Shown here one piece after another: positions 1 through 6,980 of a DNA stretch of 11,534 nucleotides. Origin of the DNA: JBCAWW01 sp039024315 (lineage in GTDB: Bacteria; Bacteroidota; Bacteroidia; J057). The stretch lies in contig JBCCQN010000240.1 of the NCBI GenBank assembly GCA_039024315.1, positions 1 to 11,534 of the forward strand, in the 5' to 3' direction. Numbering within the stretch: the first letter of the stretch is position 1; each line of letters opens with the position of its first letter. Both the position numbers and the translations under genes were made by a program. Below the pieces are notes generated by a model that saw only the letters and a list, made by a program, of their open reading frames with translations, was not told where the DNA came from and did no database searches.

Positions 1-28
1 GCAGAACGATTATCAGTTTCAAAGGCAT
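1..28 (-). CDS. Possible start of a next gene, cut by the window edge
   Basis: On the minus strand an ATG at 28-26 opens a frame that reads MPLKLIIVL and then leaves the window. A GGAG lies six bases before this ATG, a good ribosome-binding-site spacing. It would begin 26 bp after the stop of the SsuD-like monooxygenase, so it could be the next gene of the same operon. Nine codons cannot identify a family. The hydrophobic beta-strand-like start would fit either a signal peptide or the first strand of a flavodoxin/FMN-reductase fold; a flavin reductase is the usual partner of such a monooxygenase, but this is only a guess. Confidence 0.3.
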
Positions 29-54
29 TTCAGGCTCCGCTCAATGGGACATTT

Positions 55-1215
55 TTAATTCCTTGGTCCGGCGGCCAAAGGGGTTTGCGGCGCACTAGTC
101 GGAATTCGTCCTTGTACTTCAGGCATGGAAACCGTTTTGATATGAGGCAGCACGTAGCGAGCAAATAGTTCACACTCCTCTTGATGGGGGTAGCCAGAAA
201 AAATAAAGGCACGGATCCCCATGTCTTGATAACGCTTGATTTTGGCCAGCACTTGATCTGGATCTCCGACAATCGCAGCCCCACAGCCAGAGCGCGCCCT
301 GCCGATACCTGTCCAGAGATTATCTTCGACAAAACCCTCCATATCTGCTAGATCGCGCATTTCTGCCTGACGAGCCACGCCATAAGACTTAGCGTCAAGC
401 GCACGGTTACGGATTTCGTCGCCTTTGTCCGCGTCTATTTTTGACATGAGCTTTTGTGCAGCCACTCGTGCTTCGGACTCAGTTTCGCGTACAATCATAT
501 GGATCCGTAGGCCAAAGTCAACCGTTCGGCCGAAGCCGTCTGCCTGATCACTCATATTTTGCATGAGCTCTGCAAGTCGGGTTTCTGTTTCAGGCCACAT
601 CAGATATACATCACAATGCTCGGCACAGAGTTTTACGCCCGGAGGAGAATATCCCCCGAAGTAAAGCAAAGGTCCTCCATTTTGCTGATAGGGTTTGACC
701 GGATCTGAGGGGAGTTGGAGATTGTAGTATTCGCCTTGGAAGTTGATTTCGTCCTGTGTCCAGGCTTGTTTGAGGATTTCTATCACCTCCCGTGAACGCT
801 GGTATCGTTCGGCGGAGCCGAGATCCGTACCGGGAAGATTGGAAGAAATAATATTGATCGTCAGTCGCCCCTTGAGCATATGGTCCAAAGTGGCAATAGC
901 TCGCGCCAACATAGGCGGATGCACCTCCCCACAACGGATGGCCGTCAATAGGTTGATTTGTTCCGTCAAAGGTGCCACTCCAGAGGCAAAAGTCATGGTG
1001 TCCTGCCCTACTTGATAAGAGGAAGGACAAAGTATGTTGCGATAGCCTAATTTATCAGCGGTAAGGAGTATCTTGGAGGCGTTTTCCCAATTGCTTTTGT
1101 AGCGGGGATCGTGGCTGCCCAAAAATTGATCGTCGCCATTGCAGATAGGGGCAAACCAAGCGACCTCTGCCCCATCAAGTTCGCGGGAACGAACCTTAAT
1201 CGTAGTAGTAGTCAT
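55..1215 (-). CDS. LLM-class FMNH2-dependent monooxygenase, SsuD-like (alkanesulfonate monooxygenase family)
   Basis: This 386-residue protein belongs to the bacterial luciferase-like TIM-barrel flavin monooxygenases and follows the layout of SsuD (about 381 residues) from end to end. Family members use reduced FMN from a partner reductase, plus O2, to cleave C-S or similar bonds in the cytoplasm. Recognisable blocks are WFAPICNGDDQFLG at the start, LYFGGYSPPG near the middle, and RIHMIVRE with Arg237 and His239, which match the active-site Arg/His of SsuD. The loop GRARSGCGAAIVGD carries Arg308, matching the SsuD loop arginine, and FSGYPHQEE lies near the end. The SsuD active-site Cys54 is not conserved; the corresponding stretch reads CPSSYQVGQD with Cys displaced. 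I chose the ATG at 1215, which gives MTTTTIK. An in-frame ATG at 1266 would add 17 residues that overlap the divergent VOC gene and resemble nothing in the family. The natural substrate cannot be told; no sulfonate transporter is visible here. Confidence 0.9.
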   Translation of the reverse strand: MTTTTIKVRSRELDGAEVAWFAPICNGDDQFLGSHDPRYKSNWENASKILLTADKLGYRNILCPSSYQVGQDTMTFASGVAPLTEQINLLTAIRCGEVHPPMLARAIATLDHMLKGRLTINIISSNLPGTDLGSAERYQRSREVIEILKQAWTQDEINFQGEYYNLQLPSDPVKPYQQNGGPLLYFGGYSPPGVKLCAEHCDVYLMWPETETRLAELMQNMSDQADGFGRTVDFGLRIHMIVRETESEARVAAQKLMSKIDADKGDEIRNRALDAKSYGVARQAEMRDLADMEGFVEDNLWTGIGRARSGCGAAIVGDPDQVLAKIKRYQDMGIRAFIFSGYPHQEECELFARYVLPHIKTVSMPEVQGRIPTSAPQTPLAAGPRN

Positions 1216-1245
1216 ATCATTGAAATTCCAAAAAGACACTCGCAA

Positions 1246-1638
1246 ATGCAACAACATATCGCACAAATGGCCCTAGTGGTCGCAGACTATGATGAAGCCA
1301 TCACTTGGTTTAGCGAAAAGCTCAACTTTCGCCTCATCGAAGACACGCCCCTCACCCCCGAAAAACGCTGGGTACTGATCGCTCCTCCCGGCAAAAATGA
1401 ATGTCGCCTACTGCTTGCCCGCGCCGCTAATGAACGCCAAAGAGAAGCCGTTGGCAACCAAAGCGGAGGACGGGTATTTATGTTTTTGTTTACCGACGAC
1501 TTTTGGCGGGACTATCATGCGATGGTAGCCAGGGGCATCGAGTGGGAGCGTTCTCCGAAGGAGGAAAACTACGGAACCGTCGCCGTCTTTAAGGATCTTT
1601 ACGGGAATCTTTGGGATTTGATTGAGCCTGCGGACTAG
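1246..1638 (+). CDS. VOC (glyoxalase/bleomycin-resistance fold) family protein
   Basis: This small 130-residue protein is built as two beta-alpha-beta-beta-beta modules typical of the vicinal-oxygen-chelate superfamily. Module one starts HIAQMALVVADYDEAITWF, followed by a strand at WVLIAPP. Module two has GGRVFMFLFTDDFWRDY, then YGTVAVFKDLYGNLWDLIEP at the C terminus. Metal ligands in this superfamily are usually His/Glu. His4 and Glu127 are in suitable places, but the strand before TDDFWRDY has Phe where a His is common, so metal binding and enzymatic activity are uncertain. The ATG at 1246 was chosen because it starts directly at the first conserved strand; an in-frame ATG at 1111 would run deep into the opposite-strand monooxygenase. 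Only 30 bp separates its start from that of the monooxygenase, suggesting a shared regulatory spacer. Its last 50 bp overlap the end of the convergent patatin gene. Substrate unknown. Confidence 0.85.
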   Translation: MQQHIAQMALVVADYDEAITWFSEKLNFRLIEDTPLTPEKRWVLIAPPGKNECRLLLARAANERQREAVGNQSGGRVFMFLFTDDFWRDYHAMVARGIEWERSPKEENYGTVAVFKDLYGNLWDLIEPAD

Positions 1639-4600
1639 GGGTGGGCGGACAAATTAATGGTGGTGGCACTGGATCATATTCAATCTCGAAACCCTTGCTG
1701 ATTTTTGCAGCAGCTCGATTCATATAAGTTCGAGTGGACCGACTTAGGGTTCGTGCTAATGGAGGCTCTAGATACTTTGGCCTTTCATTGCCTAATTTAA
1801 TCGGTAAGGTATCATTTATTATCACATAGAGACTATCGTTAATATCAGCTCGGATACTGTCCATCTTGTGATACACAACCGCCCCTTTCTCGACTTTGCT
1901 GCCTAAGACAGAAAAAATGTCTTCCAGTGAATCTACGTAAAACGGAATACTCAAATTCACCACTATGGCATCCAGTCCATGAGCTTTCCGATGTGTTTCT
2001 TGGTCTAGGAGTCCTTCATACTGTCTTGGGCCTCCTGTGAGCCCTGTATTGATTGCGCCGCCAAGGTAGGTCGAAACATAATACCGCTGATCTGTCTGGG
2101 TCATATGGGGTACAAAGTCCTTGAACTGCTCGTAATGATAGCGCTGCTTGTCGCAGCGAATACTGAGTAGGACAATCCGGTTTTGATCAAAAAATTCGCA
2201 GAAGATGGGATTACCCTGCTCCGCCTTTTGCTTCATGTATTGAAGTAATTGTAAGATGGTACCTTTGCCCGAATTATCGACCGCACCAGCATCGACAAAA
2301 TGGCCTCGACCTTCAATTTTAGCCATAGGACTAAAAATCGGAAATCGGTTGGTAGTCATGAGGGCATCAGAATAGCTGAGGGATCTAGTTTCGGCCCCTA
2401 TCTTACCGCCTGCATCTAAGCCTTGATAAGTTAGGTCCATGGTCCCTCCCCAAATTTCGGACGCATCTTCCGGTTTGAGTGGATGCATAATCCCTTTACT
2501 TCCATCTTCCATACGAGCGGTATTGGTGATAAATAGCGGAAGGCTTTGCTTTTGATAATTAGCCCATAGTTGAGCGTATGCTTCTTGATTAAAGCTATCA
2601 AAATCAAAGTCATCAATGGGAGCGGCATTTTGAAACATATTACGGGCGAGGACATCCATCCGGTCTGGACGAACTGCGGTTTTGTTTCTAGGTGACAACT
2701 TGAGAGGCCAGCGACTGAATAAACCAATCAGGTCAGCACTAAGCAGGTTATAGCGGCCAATACTGTCAATTTCGTCATGCAGCTGCATATGGAAAGGAGA
2801 TTCTGCTCTTTGCTCCTCATCCGCAATTCCATACATAAAGGTATATATACCGAGGCCAACGCTTCCCCCGGAAGCACCCGCACTGGCAAAAACGTCGGTA
2901 GCAAAATGGAAGCTATCCGGTTGGTTCTGCTCAAGTTCACTCAAAATTTTTAAGGTCCAATAGGCCGCTTTGAGCCCCCCTCCGTCGCCAGCGATGAAGT
3001 AAATGGGGCGGCTAGAGTCATGATTTTCTAAAAAGGTTTTTGTGAATTGTTCTAAGTCAACTGGATTGATAGTTTCTGCTTTATGATATTGGAGACTATG
3101 AAAATCATTGCCAATGTTGGCCCGCCAAGCGATTAAAATGATTAACCCAATTAAGCTTGCGTTGAAAACTACCCTGACTCGGTTATTACGGTAAAACTCG
3201 AGGACAACTTTCATCAACTCTTTTTTCTGAGAAAAGAGAAATTTTTCCGCTTTCCGGATACTGACTAGCGATAGATGTTCTAGATATGACAAATAGTCTC
3301 TATTGCCATCTTGATTAGTTATGGTGATGCTACTGGGGAGAAAAAAGATTCGGCTTCTGGAGCTATCTTTTTGGTTTTTTCGCAGAAAAAGCCCTTTCGT
3401 CTTGCCATCCTTTTTCAAACTCAAATAACGAGCATAGATTACCAAAGCGCGGTCTAATATGGCGATTAACACAATCAAGCCATTAACAAACAAAAAGAAG
3501 ACATTGATAGGATTCAGCACATGAGCATTGGGAGCAATATCTGACTCATAATCAACAATAGCGCCTAAAAATGCCGCGATAAAAAGAATCAGTAGGCCGA
3601 GGTTGCCGACCATTAAGATCGCATTACCTGGTTCATCTAGGACTTTCAATAATCCGCCAATCCAATTCTTAAATCCAAAAGCGTGTCGACCCTTTCTCCG
3701 CAGATAAGCAAAACTCATAAAGAAAAGTAAGAGCCCATATCCCGAAAGGATCAGGTGATTAATGTTCGTTATATCTTCATCATTACCAGGAGCTCGCACA
3801 AGCCAATACACCGCCCACACAGCCGATACCACGAGAAACAATAATAGCACATAGAGAAAAACGGGATAGATCTTTTGTTGCGTTTCCGATTGAGGAGCTA
3901 GTATTTCTCTCTTTGGAGTCAGTTTTTTCAGGCTTTCAGAAAGCGGGAGTAACCACCAATAAATCAATATCAGTACAAGAGGAACAGAAGAGATAAGGAT
4001 CACATTGTAAATATTCCAGTCAGAGATAAATACATCGTTGATCAGCGTAAGGCCAATAAAGATCAAAAACCAAATCACCACAATGGCCCAAAACACTCTG
4101 GGTCTTTGTAGAGAGTTGTCTCTTGCCTCGTCTGAGTTGAAGACCCATTGATTGGTAAACCAAGCCCAGACATAGAAAAAGGCAATCATGACAAGACAAA
4201 GCGTGGTGCAATTTTTTATGTACCAAGCATCGCTCCCCAGTTGTACGGCAACATTTTGCAAAAGCCTCATCAAAATCACTATATAAATGGCACCCGCCAA
4301 TCTCCTGATGATATGAAATACTTTGTGGAGGCTTTTTGACTCTTCATTGAAACTCTGAAAACGCTTTTTAAGGACCTCTCCACCCTCAGGATCAGAAGCC
4401 CTAATTTTTAAAATTACCGCCTGAAACGGGAAAAATACGTTGGCAAAAAAATCACCCCAGCTCATATGCTGCGCCTCCTGCTTTCCTAAAAATTCTCGAT
4501 AAAAACTCTTGCTAAACATCAAGTAGTAGGGCAAAAACCAAACTACCATAATGGAAAGGGGTAATTGAACGCTGAACATATAGAAGCTATGGTTCCAACC

Positions 4601-4900
4601 CTCTTCTAAGAAATTGAGAAATAATGAATTGGCTTGCTCAAAGTTGGCGAGAACCAATCCTAACACAGCAAAGTACAACAGGCTGATATAAAAATAGCGG
4701 CCATAATCACGGATAAAACCTAGGACTAATCCAGAATGTCGGATCCAAAAAGCAATGAAGCAAATAATCCCGACCCCGACCAGAAGGGTAGACCAACTAT
4801 CGCCTCCCGAAAAGCCTTTGCTAAGGAGATAGACAGAAATTAAGCCTGCGGCAAAGAAGTAATTGTCCCTATTGAGTAAAGCAGCTATAATTTTTTCCAT
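1589..4900 (-). CDS. Patatin-like phospholipase with a large multi-spanning N-terminal membrane domain
   Basis: This 1103-residue protein is predicted to sit in the cytoplasmic membrane. From about residue 10 to 595 it has some 13 strongly hydrophobic segments, for example TLLVGVGIICFIAFW and AILMVGNLGLLILFIAAF, interrupted by one long charged loop near residues 495-570. The patatin catalytic domain follows. It has an oxyanion-hole loop GDGGGLKAAYW (Asp639), a nucleophile elbow GASGGSVG with predicted catalytic Ser677, and the dyad aspartate in FVDAGAVDNSG (Asp870). Patatins hydrolyse acyl esters of membrane lipids with this Ser-Asp dyad, so the enzyme is probably active, but its lipid substrate is unknown. 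The tail is proline-rich (DPVPPPLICPPTPSP). The ATG at 4900 was chosen because it precedes the first membrane segment. A TTG at 4942 would add 14 residues and cannot be excluded. The gene appears monocistronic and overlaps the VOC gene tail to tail. Confidence 0.85.
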   Translation of the reverse strand: MEKIIAALLNRDNYFFAAGLISVYLLSKGFSGGDSWSTLLVGVGIICFIAFWIRHSGLVLGFIRDYGRYFYISLLYFAVLGLVLANFEQANSLFLNFLEEGWNHSFYMFSVQLPLSIMVVWFLPYYLMFSKSFYREFLGKQEAQHMSWGDFFANVFFPFQAVILKIRASDPEGGEVLKKRFQSFNEESKSLHKVFHIIRRLAGAIYIVILMRLLQNVAVQLGSDAWYIKNCTTLCLVMIAFFYVWAWFTNQWVFNSDEARDNSLQRPRVFWAIVVIWFLIFIGLTLINDVFISDWNIYNVILISSVPLVLILIYWWLLPLSESLKKLTPKREILAPQSETQQKIYPVFLYVLLLFLVVSAVWAVYWLVRAPGNDEDITNINHLILSGYGLLLFFMSFAYLRRKGRHAFGFKNWIGGLLKVLDEPGNAILMVGNLGLLILFIAAFLGAIVDYESDIAPNAHVLNPINVFFLFVNGLIVLIAILDRALVIYARYLSLKKDGKTKGLFLRKNQKDSSRSRIFFLPSSITITNQDGNRDYLSYLEHLSLVSIRKAEKFLFSQKKELMKVVLEFYRNNRVRVVFNASLIGLIILIAWRANIGNDFHSLQYHKAETINPVDLEQFTKTFLENHDSSRPIYFIAGDGGGLKAAYWTLKILSELEQNQPDSFHFATDVFASAGASGGSVGLGIYTFMYGIADEEQRAESPFHMQLHDEIDSIGRYNLLSADLIGLFSRWPLKLSPRNKTAVRPDRMDVLARNMFQNAAPIDDFDFDSFNQEAYAQLWANYQKQSLPLFITNTARMEDGSKGIMHPLKPEDASEIWGGTMDLTYQGLDAGGKIGAETRSLSYSDALMTTNRFPIFSPMAKIEGRGHFVDAGAVDNSGKGTILQLLQYMKQKAEQGNPIFCEFFDQNRIVLLSIRCDKQRYHYEQFKDFVPHMTQTDQRYYVSTYLGGAINTGLTGGPRQYEGLLDQETHRKAHGLDAIVVNLSIPFYVDSLEDIFSVLGSKVEKGAVVYHKMDSIRADINDSLYVIINDTLPIKLGNERPKYLEPPLARTLSRSTRTYMNRAAAKISKGFEIEYDPVPPPLICPPTPSPQAQSNPKDSRKDP

Positions 4901-5266
4901 GAGCAAGTAGGATTTTTTCACCACCCAGCATGGCCCTAACAAATACTACAAACAGCAGAAATGTATGAGATACCGGAATAGTAATTTATCAAAATTGTGT
5001 CAAAAAGTAAAAAATACCAAATACTGGCCCATAGCTATCAAGCGTTCCGCGCAGCGGCTCTCCAAACAAACCCCCTACTCCCTAGAGAGTGTGAAACGAC
5101 GGAAAGCTCAAAAAGTAGAGGGCCAAACCAAGGTATAATTGCGACAGCCCCAATTAGCCAACTCATTGTCAAATAGCTTTTGAAGACTTATTTCTCTCCT
5201 TGCAACCGCTTCCAAATGCTTGCTACTTCAAGGCTTTTTTCCTTTTTTGATTATAAAGGATCAGCT
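4901..5266. other. Non-coding stretch between divergent patatin gene and envelope operon
   Basis: These 366 bp should hold the promoters of both flanking transcription units. On the minus strand, 4965-4958 reads TACATTTC, seven of eight matches to the Bacteroidota -7 consensus TAnnTTTG, 57 bases before the patatin ATG. No TTG lies at the usual distance upstream, so this is only a weak candidate. On the plus strand I find no convincing -33/-7 pair; TAGCTTTTG at 5174-5182 is a near miss. A short hairpin, CCGC-GCA-GCGG, lies at 5047-5057 without a T-run. The frame of the cupin gene stays open back to an ATG at 5180, but those extra 29 residues would precede a complete signal peptide and are probably not translated. 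No RNA gene was seen. Confidence 0.6.
5255..5260 (+). promoter_or_regulatory. Ribosome binding site that sets the bicupin start
   Basis: AAAGGA lies six bases before the ATG at 5267. It is one of the few clear Shine-Dalgarno-like sequences in the window. It favours this start over in-frame ATGs at 5180 and 5300, which have none. Confidence 0.5.
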
Positions 5267-6259
5267 ATGAGAGGCCATCACCGGATTCGGACTACATTTA
5301 TGACAAGGATCATTACGGGCTGTCTCGTATTATTGACGCTTATCGGGGGGAGTTGTACATCAAATATGAAAAAAAACGATAACGAGTGGCAGATGCTCCC
5401 GCCTACGCAGATAAGAGTGGCTAAGTTGGGCAGCACCCCCAGTTCAGAATTGAGCCTCATCAGTAAGATCTTTAGCGCAACGAATCCGGGTTATGCCCTC
5501 TACTACGAACATAGCGTTTCGAGCATCGAAGCCCAAGCCTATCAGCAGGTCCTCTTTGTCCAAGAAGGTGCGACCAATATTGAGTTATCCTCCGGAGAAC
5601 GCTCAGCCACGACCGTTGGAGAAATTATCTTACTGGCGCCAGGCATTAGCCTAGTTGCAGACAGTGCCATAAGTGTGCTCAGATTTCGTGTTCCCGAAGG
5701 GCCTCAACAAGACATCCCATCGTTTATTAGACCAGATTGGGATCCCAAGATTACAGATAAACCCGGTGGCTGTGCGACAGACAGCAATGCTTATCGCCGG
5801 ATACTCCTTACGTGGCAGGAATCCGTAGGCCCCTATGTCTTTCATTCCCTCAATGCGCATAGAGTCCGCATCACCGACTCTTTTAGTCATTATCACCCTT
5901 TGGCAGGAGGCTTTGATGAGTTTTACCTTGTCCAAATGACTCAGCCCGATGCACGATTGCTTAGTAGCACTCAAGTGCCGGCTATAGAAAAGGGAGCCCA
6001 AATTGATCCCTCGCTAATTCCAAACCTAATTCAAACTACGCCTTTAGAGGTAGGAGATCTGGTTTATATCCCTCGCGGCATAATGCACCGTGGTGTAGGA
6101 GGAGTGCTGGCCCAAGTGATTACAGTTCCCGGTTTTGTGCCGGGGGTAGAAATTGGGGTCGATCATCATCTTAGAGCCATAAATGAATCCCAATCCCTAG
6201 CCGAAGCAGACTCCCTACCTTATAATCTAGCGGCCTCTCACCAGCCAATCATCAAATGA
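5267..6259 (+). CDS. Bicupin lipoprotein (cupin-domain protein exported to the envelope)
   Basis: This 330-residue protein begins with a basic n-region (MRGHHRIRTTFMTR), a hydrophobic core and a lipobox LIGGSC. Cys30 should be lipidated, which anchors the protein in the envelope. Two cupin barrels follow. The first (around VLFVQEGATNIELSSG...GEIILLAPG) lacks the metal-binding histidines. The second has SHYHPLAGGFDEFYLV and GDLVYIPRGIMHRG, supplying His208, His210, Glu218 and His274, a complete cupin metal site. Cupins include dioxygenases, isomerases and sugar-binding proteins, so the reaction is unknown. It is the first gene of a three-gene operon; its stop is separated by one base from the next start. 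The partners point to processing of an exported carbohydrate or related compound. An ATG at 5300 is an alternative start that would still leave an intact signal peptide. Confidence 0.8.
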   Translation: MRGHHRIRTTFMTRIITGCLVLLTLIGGSCTSNMKKNDNEWQMLPPTQIRVAKLGSTPSSELSLISKIFSATNPGYALYYEHSVSSIEAQAYQQVLFVQEGATNIELSSGERSATTVGEIILLAPGISLVADSAISVLRFRVPEGPQQDIPSFIRPDWDPKITDKPGGCATDSNAYRRILLTWQESVGPYVFHSLNAHRVRITDSFSHYHPLAGGFDEFYLVQMTQPDARLLSSTQVPAIEKGAQIDPSLIPNLIQTTPLEVGDLVYIPRGIMHRGVGGVLAQVITVPGFVPGVEIGVDHHLRAINESQSLAEADSLPYNLAASHQPIIK

Positions 6260-6260
6260 C

Positions 6261-6977
6261 ATGAACCTACTCACGCTTTTTATTGCTTCTATATTTTTCT
6301 CCCTATTCGGGAACGCCCCCTCATCTAAGCCAACTCCGCCGGCGGATCTTCCCGAAAATTATCAATTGCTCTACCATCAGGATTTTAGCCTCCCTCAAGC
6401 AATCGCAGATTTTGAAATGACCGATGAGCGCGCTTGGAAAATTAGTGGAGAAAAAAAAACCTTAGAGTTATATGGTAAAAGTGAGTATCGCTCTCGTGTG
6501 CGTTCCCCTTTTAATATCGCCCTCCTCAAGCATCATTTTTTTGGGAGCTTCGTCTTAGAGGTGGATCTCGCCCAATCAGGGAGAGAATATGGCCATAGAG
6601 ACTTATGCCTCTTTTTTGGCGCCCAAAGTAGCACCAACTTTTACTATGTCCACATTGCCTCGGTAGCGGATGATAATGCCAATAATATCTTTCTCGTCAA
6701 TGATGAACCGCGCACCAATATCGCCCAAAAAACAACCAGTGGTACCAGTTGGGGTGAGACCAATAGTTGGCACAAAGCTCGAATCAAAAGAGATATAGAA
6801 GCAGGTACCATTAAGGTTTATTTCGATGATATGAGCTCTCCTATCATGGAAGCTACCGACAAACATTTTGACATTGGACGCATCGGCTTTGGTTCCTTTG
6901 ACGATACTGGTAGGTTTGACAATATTCGTATCTGGGGGGAAAAGACCCTGCCTCCTAAAACTGCTTTCTTCAAATAG
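6261..6977 (+). CDS. Secreted DUF1080-type (3-keto-disaccharide hydrolase-like, concanavalin fold) protein
   Basis: This 238-residue protein has a hydrophobic signal peptide (about residues 1-18, ending near FGNAPSS), so it is probably periplasmic or surface-exposed. The rest is a beta-sandwich of the DUF1080/3-keto-disaccharide hydrolase type. Conserved-looking blocks are FGSFVLEVDLAQSGREYGHRD, FYYVHIASVADDNANNIF, NSWHKARIKRD, and IGRIGFGSFDDTGRFDNIRIWG at the end. Such proteins are often labelled 'family 16 glycoside hydrolase', but I see no GH16 ExDxxE catalytic motif, so that label should not be copied. Some DUF1080 proteins cleave 3-keto-sugars; others may only bind sugar. It sits in the middle of the operon, one base after the bicupin stop and three bases before the next start, so it is almost certainly co-transcribed and probably translationally coupled. 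Confidence 0.8.
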   Translation: MNLLTLFIASIFFSLFGNAPSSKPTPPADLPENYQLLYHQDFSLPQAIADFEMTDERAWKISGEKKTLELYGKSEYRSRVRSPFNIALLKHHFFGSFVLEVDLAQSGREYGHRDLCLFFGAQSSTNFYYVHIASVADDNANNIFLVNDEPRTNIAQKTTSGTSWGETNSWHKARIKRDIEAGTIKVYFDDMSSPIMEATDKHFDIGRIGFGSFDDTGRFDNIRIWGEKTLPPKTAFFK

Positions 6978-6980
6978 TCA

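Noticed and set aside
743..1015. Open plus-strand frame inside the monooxygenase gene
   Set aside because: It is antisense to conserved coding sequence and its translation has no recognisable motif, so it is a shadow.
4901..4942. TTG start giving 14 extra residues on the patatin protein
   Set aside because: The ATG at 4900 begins right before the first membrane segment, and the best -7-like box lies only 15 bases upstream of the TTG. Not fully excluded.
5047..5057. CCGC-GCA-GCGG hairpin as a terminator
   Set aside because: The stem is four pairs, there is no T-run, and the flanking genes diverge, so no transcript needs to end there.
6261..6977. GH16 glycoside hydrolase label for the middle operon gene
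   Set aside because: The beta-sandwich is of the same broad type, but no ExDxxE catalytic motif is present.
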